From: Solanum dulcamara
Lineage: Eukaryota > Streptophyta > Magnoliopsida > Solanales > Solanaceae
Assembly: GCF_947179165.1 (NCBI RefSeq)
Contig: NC_077238.1
Span: 75,693,257-75,757,256, forward strand
Direction: 5' to 3'
Length of the DNA stretch: 64,000 nt
The notes beneath the pieces were generated by a model. The model saw only the letters and a list, made by a program, of their open reading frames with translations. It searched no databases and was not told the DNA's origin. Made by a program: the position numbers and the translations under genes. Positions within the stretch are counted from its first letter, which is position 1, and each line of letters begins with the position of its first letter. Below, in pieces: positions 10,264-22,702 of this stretch.

Positions 10264-10485
10264 TCATATTTCATTGTTGTATGGATGCAGCTCAGCATGA
10301 TTGCCAACTTTCACTTGGAATCTGTTGATCAAGTGTTTGCTCCTGGCTTTCAAGACTCTTTCATAGAATTTCAACAATTTCTTCCACTTCTGAAAGCCTA
10401 CCAAAACGGTGTTGACGCTCCTAATACGCCGCTCAACTAATATGGAGTTTTTACATAGAATAGATAGGTCTTTTATGATAGTCAT
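10264..10485 (-). pseudogene. Unidentified gene remnant, copy A
   Basis: The minus strand reads Leu-Val-Glu-Arg-Arg-Ile-Arg-Ser-Val-Asn-Thr-Val-Leu-Val-Gly-Phe, then Lys-Lys-Leu-Leu-Lys-Phe-Tyr-Glu-Arg-Val. The matching part of copy B (about 58560-58690) reads almost the same residues. At about 10309 the remnant is fused to sequence that in copy B lies 1.3 kb away (near 57262), so copy A has a deletion here. The protein family is not recognised. Confidence 0.5.
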
Positions 10486-10634
10486 AGAAACAATATGGTA
10501 TGATTGCTAGATACTATTGCTCCGAATAGTCAGTTCTAGATTCTGAAGGAAAGAAATAATGTACTAACTGTTGGGATGAAAAACTTTATATGAACGGTGA
10601 TTGGTAAAGGTAATAATAACAACATAAAAGGAAA

Positions 10635-10700
10635 TCTGGTGCATGCACTAAACTCCCACTTTGCACAAGGATCGGACCACAAAGGTAACAACAACAACAT
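10635..10700 (+). mobile_element. SINE-like fragment
   Basis: A short stretch with GGTGCATGCACTAAACTCCC and a GGATCGGACCACAAAGG block, as in Solanaceae SINE heads, followed by ACAAC repeats. No box B was found. It lies directly beside the copia element that starts at 10713. Confidence 0.4.
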
Positions 10701-10712
10701 GACCAATGTAAT

Positions 10713-11432
10713 TGTTATGACGGAAGGACGCAAACCCGAATACAGAGAAAATAAATAACATCAAATTTAACATAGAAAAACCCTTCAAATCAAAGGTAAC
10801 AACCATGAGATCTTTGAGATCTGAATTGCTCCACTATAACAATAAGAGGGTTACAAATATTTTCCTAAATGGCTACACCACAATTGCCAAGTAAGGAGAA
10901 GCAATAGCTACACCAACAAAAGTAATAGAAAGAAAAACTACCCAAAATAGAGCTACTGTTCAGGAATTAAAATAGGATGTTTCTGACCTCCAAATCCGAT
11001 CTTCGCCGTTCAAATAAAAAACTAAGATGTTAGACATACTCACTAAGAATTTCAGCCAGATCCAACGGGTAATAAATAGGTAAACATAATTTGAAGGTTG
11101 CTGGTAAACGCAATGGGTAATAAATCGGTAAACTGCTGCGGAAAACACCCTTTTTTTTTCTCTTCTCTCTTGTTGAAAACTCTCTCAAAAAACCTCTCTT
11201 ATGTTCTTAATGTCTCTCAAAGACACTATCAATGAGTAATTGCATAATTCTCTCAAATCATCCTATTTATAGAGTGATGCTTTTTTCTAAAGCCAAACCA
11301 ACTCCAAATAGGATTATAATTCCCATCCTTTTACCAATAGAATTGAGAACCAAATTAGGAGAGTTATTCCAATCCTTTTACAAATAGAATTAGGCCATGG
11401 CCTTTGGCTGGAACATGGACCATAGCTCAATA
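10713..11432 (-). repeat. 3' LTR of the minus-strand copia element
   Basis: About 720 bases, longer than its partner because of small insertions, including a duplicated piece near 11040-11130 (GGGTAATAAAT... GGTAAAC twice). The border at 11432 is set by the adjoining polypurine tract; the last bases have diverged from the partner LTR. Confidence 0.85.
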
Positions 11433-11520
11433 AACTCCCCCTCCAGCTAAGAGGCCAAATGAACTTCAAGTGGAGGAACTCTTTGACAGGCTTCATGCCT
11501 GACGCTGTTCTACGAAACTC

Positions 11521-14500
11521 TTATTTTTCTACGATCACCACTTTTGTAAGGATATCTGAAGGATTGTCATCAGTGTGTATTTTCTCAACCTCAAATAATT
11601 TCTCTTCCACGACCATTCTAATCCAATGATACTTTCTACTAATATGCTTGGACTTAGAGTGAAAGGTGGAGTGCTTGTTGAGATAAATAACACTCTGATT
11701 ATCACAGAATAAGATGAACCTTGATTGCTCAAAGTCAAGATCTTCCATAAATTCCTTCATCCAAAGTAATTCTTTGTTATCTTCAGTGTTAGCAATATAT
11801 TCGGCTTCTGTGGTAGATAGAGCTATGCACTTCTATAGTCTAGATTGTCAGGAAATACTTCCCTAGCAAAAGTGATCAAATAACCGCAAGTGGATTTTGA
11901 ATTGTCAAGATTACCTCCCAAATCAGAGTTTGTGTAGCATACAAGTTCAGGCTTGCCATTACCAAAGCACAACTCCATATCTGAAGTGCTATTCAAATAT
12001 CTTAGTATCTATTTCACTGCATTCCAGTGTTCCTTTCTAGGATTAGAAAGAAATCCGCTAACAGTACCAACAACATGTGCAATATCTGGTCTAGTGAAAA
12101 CCATAGCATACATCAAATTACCAACTGAAGAAGAGTATGGAATACATGGAATCTCCTTCTTCTCTTCATTAGTAGATGGACTCTGGATCATACTCAACTT
12201 AAAGTATTTAGCAAGAGGAATACTAACCACTTTTGCTTCTGTCATATTGAATCTCTTGAGTACCTTCTCAATGTACTACTTTTGGGATAATGATAACTCC
12301 TTCTTTTTTCTGTCTCGATGAATTTGTATGCCTATAATTTTCTTTGCTGGCCCCAAGTCCTTCATTGAAAATGATTTGCTCAACTCCTTCTTAAGGACTA
12401 CAATTCTAGATTTATTTCTGTCAACAATCAACATATGATCCACATAAAGCAGTAAGATAATAAAATCATCATCAGAGAACTTTTGAAAGAATTCACAATG
12501 ATCTGAAGAAGTTTTCTTGTATCCTTGATTTTTGATGACAGATTCAAACTTTAAGTACCACTGCCTTAGAGCTTGTTTCAAGCCGTACAAGTTCTTTCTC
12601 AATTTGCAGGCATAGTTTTCTTTTCCTTTAACCACGAAACCTTCAGACTGCTCTATGTAAATTTCTTCTTCTAAATCACCATGAAAAGAAACAGTCTTGA
12701 CATTTATCTGCTCAACCTCTAAATCTACACTTGCGGCTAAGCCTAGAACCATGCGAATAGAAGACATTTTCACAACAGGGGAGAAAATTTCATCAAAGTC
12801 AACTCCATTTCTCTGGCCAAAACCTTTGCCAACTAACCTTGCTTTATATCTCGGTGTAGATGTATGTTGTTCTTGCTTTACTCTGAAGATCCATTTATTT
12901 GTCAAAGCTTTCTTATCTTTCGGTAACTTCACTAAATCATATGTGCCATTCTCATGAAGTGACTTCATCTCATCTTCCATGGCTTCTATCCACTTATCTC
13001 TATGAGTTTCTAGAATGACTTCATCTTAATCTTCAGGTTCTCCCATGTCAGTCAAAAGTATATACTCATTAGGAGAATAACGTATTGACTTTAACTTCTC
13101 CCTAGTAGATCTTCTACAAGAGGTTTCTAGAGCATCTAGAGTAGTCACTTAAACATGAGTTGGTGGATGATCAACCATAACATCATTACTAGGAGCATGT
13201 TCAAGTTTTACACTCTGATGATCATTCTGATCTTGATCTCCATCGATATTAGTAACTTGGATTCTTTCGTGTGCAAAAGATATGTTAGTACTAGGAACTA
13301 GATCAACATCAGCAAAGCTCTCATCAATCTGAGAATCTGTTTTCTCAGTGTTGTTAATATCTTCAATTGTTTGGTCTTCAAAGAACACAACATCATGACT
13401 TCTAATAAGCTTCTTATTAATTGGATCATAAAAGCGATATCCAAACTCATCTTGACCATAACTAATGAAGATGCACTGCTTAGTTTTAACATCCATTTTT
13501 GATCTCTCAGCTTTTGGAACATGCACACAAGCTTTACACCCAAATACTTTCAAGTGATCATAGGAGACATCCTTTGCAAACCAAACTTTGTTTGGAACAT
13601 CACCATCCAAAGCAACAGTGTTAAGTGCTTTCACCCAAAAGGAATTTGGAAGTTTTATCTATGAAAGCACGCATCTAACTCTCTCAGCAAGAGTTCTATT
13701 CATCCTTTCTACCAATCCATTTAATTGAGGCATCTTGGGAGGTGTCTTCTGATGATGAATTCCTTGCGCTTTGCAGTAGTTATCAAAGGCACCAATATAC
13801 TCACCACCATTGTTAGTGAGAATACATTTTAATTTCTTTTCAGTTTGTCTCTCAGATAAGGCTTGAAACTCCTTAAACACATCACATACTTGATCTTTGT
13901 ATTTTAAAGGATATACCCACAACTTGCGAGAATGATCATCAATAAAAGTTGCAAAGTAAAGTGAACCACCTTCTTACTACACTTTAGAAGGACCACAAAA
14001 GTCAGAGTGTACTAGCTCTAGTAGTTCAGACTTTTTTGAAGGAGGATGAATGTGAGAAGAAACTCTTTTCTGTTTCCCAGCTAAGCAATGAACACATCAT
14101 TTCACCTTTGCTTGTTTCACACCAGCAAGCAAATTCTTCTTAGCCAAACACGTGATCCCCCTCTCGCACATATGACTGAGTCTCTTGTGCCACAATTCTG
14201 ACAAAGTCTTACTTTCTACCAAATTTATAGAGTCCCCAAGAATTGATCTTTGTGTCACGTATAAATTTGAATACTTTCTTCCTCGAGCTACAATCAACGA
14301 GCCTTTGGTGAGCTTCCATTGGCCATTGAACAAGTCATTATGGTAGCCATCATCATCTAATAGTCCTATAGAGATCAAATTCAAAGGAAAGTCTAGAGCA
14401 TGTTTGACATTCTGAAAGACTAACGTTGTACCAAGATTGGTCTTCAAACAAACCGTGCCAACACCAAGTACCTTAACCTCACCATAATTACCCATCTTTA

Positions 14501-15230
14501 ACATGCCAGAATTAATAGGAGTATAAGATGAAAAAAAGTCTTTCCTCGGTGTGACATGTGATGTAGCTCCAGAATCTACTATCCAACTTATATCTTGAGA
14601 TACAAAATTAATGACGTTTTTATCACAAGCGAAGAGAAGGTCATATCATACAACAACAACAACATTGTCTTCATTATTTTCTTTTTTCTTTCCTTCTCTA
14701 AGGTCTTGCTTCAACTTATTGCAAAATCTTTTAATATGTCATTTCTTTCCACAATGATGACATGAAACATTTTGATACTTGGATCTTGACTTGCTTTTAC
14801 TTTTACCTTTACTTCTCGAACCTCTTATTTTACCTCTTCCTCGATCTTCTGTAAAGAGAACGTGTGAATGTGAGGATGTTCCTTGAGATCTTCTTCTGAC
14901 TTCTTTATTCAACATACCACTTTTTGCATATTCCATAGTAACCTTACCACCGAAAGCAAAATTTGTTAAAGAAACTCGAAGAGTTTCCCAAGAATTTGGT
15001 AGAGTATTAAGAAGGCAAAGTTTTTGTATTTCATCATCAAAATTGACACTCATTCCTGACAGCTGATCAAAAATACATTGAAAATTATTTATGAGATCAA
15101 GAATAGGACTTCCCTCCTTGTATTTAAAGGTCATCAATTGCTTTAGCAAAAACAACTTGTTATTGCGAGTTTTTGAAGCGTAAATCATCTCCAACTTTTT
15201 CCACAATGTTCTAGCATGTGTCTCATTCAC
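11521..15230 (-). pseudogene. Copia gag-pol polyprotein, broken
   Basis: From right to left: a gag domain of the UBN2 type (15230-14739) ending in a knuckle Cys-His-His-Cys-Gly-Lys-Lys that runs into a stop; a protease with Asp-Ser-Gly-Ala near 14580; the GAG-pre-integrase His-Lys-Arg-Leu-Ser-His region (about 14200); the integrase core (14000-13150), where the usual Thr-Asp-Asn-Gly-Gly-Glu is Thr-Asn-Asn-Gly-Gly-Glu; reverse transcriptase (12980-12276), where the first catalytic Asp is Asn (Asn-Val-Lys-Thr) and the Tyr-Val-Asp-Asp motif is Tyr-Val-Asp-His; and RNase H (12245-11521). Several stops and frame changes separate these parts. It cannot support its own transposition. Confidence 0.9.
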
Positions 15231-15474
15231 AATATGGTTGCGAACATTATCTTCAATCCATTGCCTTATATATCCACATACTTATTGGTTCTCAAAGTTT
15301 CAATTTTCATCTGTCACAATCTCGGGTTTATGAGCAGTGAAAATGGAAAGATGCATCTTTTTCACGAATAGTAAATATTCCATCTTGCTCTTTCATATGC
15401 TGTAGTTACTCTCATTTAAACACACAATCTTTTTCATATTCTCCTCCATTAAAAAATTCTTGATAAATAACCAA

Positions 15475-15487
15475 GGCTCTGATATCA
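15475..15487 (-). promoter_or_regulatory. Primer-binding site, initiator tRNA-Met type
   Basis: On the minus strand TGATATCAGAGCC lies two bases inside the 5' LTR. It differs by one base from the usual TGGTATCAGAGCC that pairs with the 3' end of initiator tRNA-Met, the normal primer of plant copia elements. Confidence 0.85.
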
Positions 15488-15489
15488 TT

Positions 15490-16129
15490 TGTTATGACGG
15501 AAGGACGCAAACTCAAAAAAAAAAAATACCACCAAATTTAACAAAAGCCTTCAAATCAAAGGTAACAACCATGGGATCAGATCCAAATTACTCTATTATA
15601 AAAATAATTTGGTTAAAATATTCTCCTAAATGGCTACAAAATAATTACCAAGCAAGGAAAAACAATAGTTACATTAACAAAAATAATAGGAAGAAAAACC
15701 ATCAAAAATAGAGTTACTGTTCGGGACCTAACATATGATGTTCTGACCTCCAAATCCAATATCCACCATTCAAATAAAACACTAAGATGTTAGAATCACT
15801 TTTTAAATTTTTTAGCCTGATCCAACGGTTAATGAATCGACAAACGCAATTTGAAGGTTGCTGGAGAGGCAAAATTGCTGCAGAAAACACCCTTTTCTTC
15901 TCTCTTCTCTCTTGTTAAAAGATCTCTCAAAAAACCTCTTTTATGTGCCTAATGTCTCTCAATGACACTACCAATGAGCCATTGCATAATTTTCTCAAAT
16001 TATCCTATTTATAAAGTGATATTTTTTTCTAAAGCCAAAACCAACTCCAAATAGGATTATAATTCCAATCCTTTTACAAATAGAATTAGGCAATGAGCCT
16101 TTGGCTGGAATATGAGCCATATCCTAACA
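15490..16129 (-). repeat. 5' LTR of the minus-strand copia element
   Basis: About 640 bases, TG to CA, matching 10713-11432 with scattered changes and indels. The number of differences shows an insertion that is not recent. Confidence 0.9.
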
Positions 16130-16139
16130 ATAATTGCAT

Positions 16140-16660
16140 AAGTCGGGTCAGGGAAAAGTGGCGTGTAACCTAGAATCAAACATAGTACTGTCACCTAGTA
16201 TTTGGAATCATGCAAAGCTACGATATGTAAGCATGATGAGTTCTTTTGAATTTCATTTGCCTATTGACAAACCTACAGTGTTAGAAGAGGATTTAAGGTT
16301 AGAGAATTTGAGAATTTTATATGGGCTTGAGCTTTCCTATTCAAGAGATACAAATGAAATTTTGAAAAGGTTCCCAATCTTTGAAGCCTTAGATTCAGCA
16401 CTGAAGAACCAAAGGATTTAGTTTTCCTTACCTGAAGAAGGATTTTCTCCAATACCCAAAATGAGGCAGTTTACTTCTGATGCTAATTTATTTCTTCTTT
16501 ATATTTCCAGTGTACTTTTCACCCCAACCATCCAGCAATTGGAAAAACTTTGTCTTCAAATCCCCCCTTTAACATATGTTCCCATAGAACATCATCAATA
16601 TTTAACTTTAAGTCACTAATTTCACTTAATAATGCATCGACTGCTCCACTTATTTACCCA
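16140..16660 (+). pseudogene. R1-like NLR leucine-rich-repeat fragment
   Basis: The plus frame 16134-16421 reads Ile-Trp-Asn-His-Ala-Lys-Leu-Arg-Tyr-Val, then Leu-Arg-Leu-Glu-Asn-Leu-Arg-Ile-Leu-Tyr-Gly-Leu, then Glu-Ile-Leu-Lys-Arg-Phe-Pro. This pattern (Ile-Trp...Leu-Arg, Leu-Glu-Asn-Leu-Arg, Lys-Arg-Phe-Pro) is typical of the repeats of Solanaceae R1/late-blight-type resistance proteins. A second repeat-like piece (Leu-Glu-Lys-Leu-Cys-Leu) follows near 16540. There is no NB-ARC domain. It is a cut-out fragment and not a working immune receptor. Confidence 0.65.
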
Positions 16661-16799
16661 CGACCTCATGACTACGATGCAGGCAAGTCTGGAACCCATA
16701 ACATAATCCGAATGGGCATATACATGAACACATTATCAATTTACCATTTAAAGCAACATATAGTTTCACAATGTAAATCTCAGATACAACAATCAACAT

Positions 16800-19700
16800 G
16801 GTAACACTTGGACCTTCAGATATCAATTATTACATAAGATAGACATGCTCAATTATAATCGACTCAATTTCTCTATCATCACATATGTAGTCAAGATCAA
16901 TTCATAGATGATAGACATATAATGGTTTTCTCATGAAACCCATACTCAAACTGCTAGTGTATCGGCGTGACACCCAATCCAATAGTTAACATGACACCCT
17001 ATCCAATATATGTGTCGAAATGCGACATCTGATCCAATATATGTGTCAAAATATGACACCCTATCCAATATATGTATTAGAATGCGACACCCAATCCAAT
17101 ATCACAATCATAATGCCCAATCATAGTCCATAACGAATAGTTCACACACTAGCACAATCAAGTAATCAGGCTCATTGCATGTAATTATTCACAAATAGTC
17201 ATTTCATTAATTTCATTCTATCTTTCCCTTCGTTAAGAATATTTCATCAAGCCTTCTTTATTTAAGGCATCACTTTTGGGTAGAGCAAGTTCAAGATTAT
17301 AGCTTTCACAATCTTGAGATTGTAGACCTATCACAACAATATATCAATCATCTAACCACAATAATTAAATGCATGATAAATATCATAATATTATCCAGTC
17401 ACTATTAAGGGCCTGCCGTAACACGGTGATCAGGATGCGAGGGACCCCAACCATAAGTCATCTTAGCATTCATTGCATACATAAAGTAAAGAACGATATA
17501 AAGATAAGTGAAAGTAATCATAGGTGGGGTAAGGGAGTTAGGGAAATCCAACTCTATAAACGTCCAAACCGGACTACACCAATACATCGTCTAAACATGC
17601 CTCTAGTTTAACCTTCAATAGGGGCTTAGGACAAGCTCCTAGATCACCCTAGCAATAGAAGAAATGTCTAAGAAATAGTAACATGAATAAAAGTCTTGTC
17701 ATAGGTAGAATAAGGCTCACCAACTTTTTCAAAATCTAAAGGAAACTCTAGCCATGAACGGGGTAGTCGTGAGTGTCGTCCATCCCTATATTATGAGACA
17801 ATATAGGCAAAATATGCGTTGGTATATTTGAATGTACTAAGTATGTGAGGTATGCATGATAAGTAATAGAACATAATCAATATGTCATAAGATACATGAC
17901 CAGTCATAATAAGCATGACTATAGCTTAAAAGCAATTTAAAACATAAGAATCTTTTGGTCAATGCATATCATAAAACTTCCAATTTTCAAGGTCATAACT
18001 TGATATCTTAAAGCTTAAATTGAACTTGTGTGAGATAGGACCTTTAACCGATAACTAAGACCATGCGAGCTACTACATGGAATCTAATGACTCTTGCATT
18101 GAGACAAGTCGATGACTCCTGCATCAAAATAAGAGAGGTTTCCTTGCCAGGGTATACTCCAAAGATAACTCAACTGAATTGGGCTATGTTGATCCACTAA
18201 CTAGGCCATGAAGGCAACCTACGTGGGCAACGTAGTTTGGGACTTTAGGTTGCTACTAGGATTTCCTTGGATAACCAACTGTGTTATCCGACTGAACCCC
18301 ACCTTGAAGTCTTCTCGGTACTTAGTCAATATCCCAATGGAAACTTATAAAACGTACTCATAACATTGTAGGTAAAGAAAGTAACTGCCTATCAATCCAG
18401 CTTTAAAATATTTAGGAATATCTCATCTAACTTGGTGTTTCATAAGAATCTATAACTATGGTGAAAATTATCCTTATCACCATCTTTAAACATATAATGA
18501 TCTTTACTCTGATCATTATCTCAACTTTAACTTCAAAAATCATGATCTCAGTTGTAATTCATTGGAAACTATCTTTATAAATCATTTAACTCATGATTAA
18601 CTCATAAAACCATATTTAACTTTGACCATCATTATAACTTTCATCATAAGATCATAATTTCAACTTTAAACCATGAACACTTTACTTGAAGATCATTGAA
18701 CTCATAATCTATTCATGAAAATCATCTTTAACTTCATAATCTTAACTTGGAAATAGCCTCATGCATGGACATTCATAATTCAACTCAAAATCATGTAATT
18801 CATATGAAAACATGCATATAATGATCATTGATAACATCTAAAAAGGAATTAAGTCAGCCCAATACAACTCATCAAAACTAGGGTTCATAATCAATTTAAA
18901 TTGAAAGAAACTTTAAGAAAAACCTTAGAACTTCATGGGTGAAAGGAACCCATGAATCAATACCCGCATACCTTGCTTGAATTCACTAGGAATACCTTAA
19001 AGAAATATGGAAACCCTAGATTGAATTTGGAGAAAAACCTTGAGAGCCCTTGTGAGTTTTTGCCTTAGAAATTTTGAGAGAATGAATTGAATAGAAGGAG
19101 ATTTTGAAGAAAAGCGTATTTATAGACTTTGAACTTTGGCCTAAAAGTGTCTAGGTTTATTGAACTGAACTTTAGAAAAGACACAATTGCCCTTCGTTAA
19201 ATCTGGAAAATTGACCCTACGGACACCCTTCTACGGATCGTCAATGTAATGATAAGCCGTACAAATGACCGGTCTTGGAGGCCTGAGAAAAAGCGTAAAA
19301 ACAGTCTCCAAAGTTTAGGAATGACTCATGTTTACGACCCATCATAAAGGAAATGACTCATTTTTTAGACTCATCCAGTAGGTCTGAAAACTTACAAATA
19401 TACTAGTCTTGGAAGTTTTGCGACGAGTGGTCTTTATGACCCGTCTTACCTTCTACGAGCAGTCCTGCAAGTTTGTAGACTTTGCCCTGACGGGTCCTTG
19501 AGGCTTGGCCTCTGAACTTAACTTACGAGGGGTTTTTATGATCTGTATACTCAAGGAAGACTCATATTGGAAGGTCGTAGAACCTCTCCTGAAGGAAACT
19601 CCAACTTTTGCTTGAAGGATCACTCTACGAACCTACTCTATGGGTCGTAGGAATCTCTATGAGCCGTTTCGGGACTAGTTCTCATGAATAAGTTCAAAAT

Positions 19701-20402
19701 TTTTAGACTTTTCTCCTTGGTTCTAACTTTCTGACTTACGGGGTCTTATAAAATTTATAAATACTCAATTGAGAAAACCAAGCCTACCTGGGCAACAAGC
19801 AATTGTAGAAGGATTATAGCACAATCTCTGACTTTCAAAAGGAGAATCTATGGAGACATGCCTGAAATCCATGGGTTGTAGCATTCCTTGCTCTAGGAAT
19901 CTCTTCTTCCCTTCTCTCCATTCTTAGAATAACTTCTTGGGAATTTCTAGGGTAATCCTCATCTATTTTGGCTCTTAGGAGAAGAATGAGCTAAAACAAT
20001 ACGCCCTTTATAACTTCTGACCCGTCGGATCCCGCTCTGGCTGCCCAATATGGCTAATGCTCGATATAATGGGCATAACCTTTTACTCTGAATTCCAAAT
20101 AAGGCAAACTCAGTGGCATTGCAAAGAAGACTCATAGACATTTAATTTGATAGGTAATAGTCCATCTAATTCAATATAGGCTAAGATTTATGGTCATTTG
20201 AATTTGGTCCTAGTTTGAACTCAAGTTCAAAAATAAATCAAAAGGACACTTTCAACTCAACTTTGAGATATGATCATAGTACGACTATATTTCAGCACTA
20301 ATGCACTCACATACCAACTAATTGATCCTAGTCTTATGATGAATGAAATTTGTATACCTTTATCACATATATTTTTAGTAACGGCGGGGTTAAGTCGTTA
20401 CA
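16800..20402 (-). mobile_element. LTR-like block of a gypsy-type family, solo or truncated
   Basis: On the minus strand it starts TGTAACGACTTAACCCCGCC at 20402, a start common in chromovirus LTRs. It has a TATA box (TCTATAAATACGC, about 19118) and ends with tandem TGACACCC-AATCCAAT units (about 16960-17105) like those of the gypsy LTRs at 23080-23190 and 33060-33170. No gag or pol sequence was found, so it is probably one decayed solo LTR. The left border is not resolved and no target duplication was found; part of 20160-20400 may be foreign. Confidence 0.5.
19170..19690 (-). repeat. Palindromic cassette upstream of LTR TATA box
   Basis: A cluster of near-palindromic CTACGGATCGT, TACGACCCAT, TACGAGCAGT and ATGGGTCGTAG-like words. 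It lies just upstream, in LTR orientation, of the TATA box near 19118. Equivalent clusters with other words occur in the other LTRs of this window. Confidence 0.6.
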
Positions 20403-21030
20403 CTAAATTAGAAAGAAAATTGATTAACTTTAAGATAAAAGATAATTATGATTTAAGTAGATCTCAGTTGGTTAGGGTATCTGCTGATAATATATTGTGA
20501 AATAAGAGGAAAAACAAGAATACTAAACAAGAAAGGAACACAAAAGATAATGGAGAGTATAATGTAAAGAGTCATATTTAATCTCTTCAAGTGTCATTAC
20601 AATCGTGAATGACAACCCTATTTATAGTTTGAAAAATAACTCCAAAAGTCACCATGTTAAATGTCATAATTAATAGATACATTCTTATCCAAAATGATTC
20701 ATAGAACCTAGGAAATATGTATACATGAATATAAGTAGTTCATGCATCAAGCAAAAGGACAACCCACAAATTCAATGGATTTATAACACTTTTATTTTAT
20801 TTTTTCATTTAATTTCCAAAAGAGCCACGACCACTGCCCAAATATGATTATTGTTTTTAAAAAAGAAAGTATTGGAATAGTGAATTAGAGACTTTTAATC
20901 TCAAAACTCAAATTTTTTGTACCTATAAACTATATACTACTCTGTCCCTTAGAATTGTGTTTTGTTGGCTTATTCACATGTTTATACTTTCATTTTTCGA
21001 CTCTACTGAGTAAAAATTTTAGATCCGTCA
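20403..21030. other. Non-coding, origin unclear
   Basis: AT-rich DNA between the LTR-like block and the LRR fragment of copy A. It includes a stretch near 20500-20760 that could be another LTR relic, but no pairing ends were found. No gene is supported. Confidence 0.4.
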
Positions 21031-21034
21031 CTGC

Positions 21035-21300
21035 CAGAGTGGTATCCATTCTTGTTTGCAACTTAGAGGAGAAATCAATCAATAGAGAAAACTAGTGAAA
21101 CAAACTTTGCAAAGCTACGACATGTGAGAATCGATGATTGTTCTATCTTTGAACTAACTGTGTTCGAAGAGGACACAAAGTTATAGACCTTGAGAATATT
21201 ATATCAACTCTATCTTCTCTATTTGGAAGATCTAGAGGATACTATTACTGCTTTGCCAAATTGCATATCTAAATTATTGAGGGTTCACGAAACCCACCAA
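21035..21300 (+). pseudogene. R1-like LRR fragment, copy A
   Basis: Matches 58705-58945 closely. The plus strand reads Lys-Leu-Arg-His-Val-Arg-Ile-Asp-Asp-Cys, a stop, then Leu-Arg-Ile-Leu-Tyr-Gln-Leu-Tyr, resembling the Leu-Arg...Leu repeats of R1-type resistance proteins. The same repeat, less decayed, is at 16200-16400. Stops and changes rule out function. Confidence 0.55.
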
Positions 21301-21489
21301 AGTACATTATTCTCATATTAAAAGAGCACTATAATAATAAGAAATGAAAACATAAGTACAAAAATGGGATTGCACAGACTAAATTGGGAACTTCAAAAAT
21401 CATCATACTCCATAGTGCAAATATTCCAATCTTCAGCTATTACAACTATATGAAGGATTAATACTAATAAAAATAATTTTTGGTCCTAA

Positions 21490-22029
21490 ATTCTTGGACT
21501 TTTCACTAAGCGCGAACTCGAGAAAGTAATTTGAACATTAAACTTGAAGATTTAGGATCCCAATAAAGTCCAATTTCATCACCAATGCCCAATCCGCGAT
21601 CGTTGAGCAATTCAATGCACGAAAGAGAAAATCATCATTTTACAACTTCCTTAAGCAAGCACTTCCACCTTCATATTTCTTAGGGAAATTCTCCTCAGTT
21701 ACATCCCACACGTCAACAGGCACACCACTCCCGTTCTCCAAACATTTGGCCCCGTCCAATGTCCAGTATCGAAGAATGTACTCAAACGTCTCAAAAAATG
21801 GAATCACCAGCTTTCCTACAACGACCTCGTCATTGGTAATCTTTTTATTGATCTGCCATGGGTTTTCCAAATTGATTTTTGGGGCAGGGTATATGTCCCT
21901 TATCTCAATTAGTTCTCGAGTCACTACCAATGGAGTGTTGTTAACTTTGCAAGCTGCTTCTTCTTCTTTTGATGGAAAGAAATTGTAAAATAATGTCTTC
22001 TTAGTGCTAAGCAAAGGCTTTTGATGAGA
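21490..22029 (-). pseudogene. B3-domain gene copy A, start codon lost and truncated
   Basis: This is the partner of the intact B3-like gene at 59129-59656. The start ATG of the intact copy is ATA here (22027-22029). After the Leu-Arg-Lys-Leu stretch, the Tyr codon TAC has become TAA (21640-21642), and a one-base deletion follows shortly after. So the first two thirds of the domain read cleanly, but the end of the B3 fold, with the Gly-Asp-Glu-Ile-Gly-Leu motif, is lost. Because the open part is so well kept, it probably died recently relative to the transposons around it. Confidence 0.85.
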
Positions 22030-22702
22030 TATTGAAGAAATATTTGGAAGGATACAATTCCCAAATAAAATAATAATCTGAAAAAAAGTGAGGCAGTAAC
22101 GCTCTATTTATAACAATAAAATTCTAAACAAATTAGGTTTTAATTTCTATTCCATCTTTGAGAGGGAAACAAAGAATTATTATCCCTATTGGTTTTCGAA
22201 AGAAATTTATTGTCCTTCTTGAATTGAAAGAACATTTTCCTAATAGATTTGGGAAAGAAATTTATTTATCCTAATAGATTTGGAAAAATAATTTATTATC
22301 CTTCTAGGATTGAGAGAACCTTTTCCTACAATATTTCTACAACAATTATTAATACGGTTGTATATACTTCAATTTGTTGTGAAATTTGATCGGTCTAAGT
22401 AGCATTTGATTTTTTATTACTCCATTTTATTTTACTTTTCTAATTTTGATTTCGTACGGAATTTCAAGAAAATAAATAAAAAATTTGAATCGCGTGGTCT
22501 CAATTAGAATTTGACCATAAATTTTGAATCAGATTATGAAAATTTGCAATCAACTATTTGTTTGACCATAAATTTTAGATCAAATTTTGAGAATCTATCT
22601 TCAAAAGAATTTTAAGTTTCAAAATTTGAAAATTGCATCTTCAAAACTAAAATTTTCAAGTTCAAAATTTGTTGCCAAATGGGAGCTAAAATCTAAAGAT
22701 TT
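22030..22702. repeat. Duplicated 5' flank of the B3 gene, copy A
   Basis: Matches about 59657-60285, including several units with TTTGGAAAGAAATTTATTGTCCTTCTAGGA-like sequence (about 22195-22325). The match stops abruptly near 22698, where the gypsy LTR begins. This is the right border of copy A. The B3 promoter would lie here. Confidence 0.8.

Larger units (their letters stand above)
10713..16129 (-). mobile_element. Ty1/copia retrotransposon, full-length but dead
   Basis: Read on the minus strand it has a 5' LTR at 15490-16129 and a 3' LTR at 10713-about 11432, both alike and ending TG at one side (TGTTATGACGG on the plus strand) and CA at the other. Flanks are GTAAT (10708-10712) and ATAAT (16130-16134), a 5-base target duplication with one mismatch. 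A methionine-type primer site (15475-15487) and a polypurine tract (CTGGAGGGGGAGTTTA, 11432-11447 on the minus strand) sit just inside the LTRs. Domain order is gag, protease, integrase, reverse transcriptase, RNase H, the copia order. The proteins resemble the Tnt1/Tork-type group. It lies next to an R1-like LRR fragment. Confidence 0.93.

Noticed and set aside
12697..12957. 86-codon plus-strand frame in the copia element
   Set aside because: Antisense shadow of the reverse transcriptase on the minus strand.
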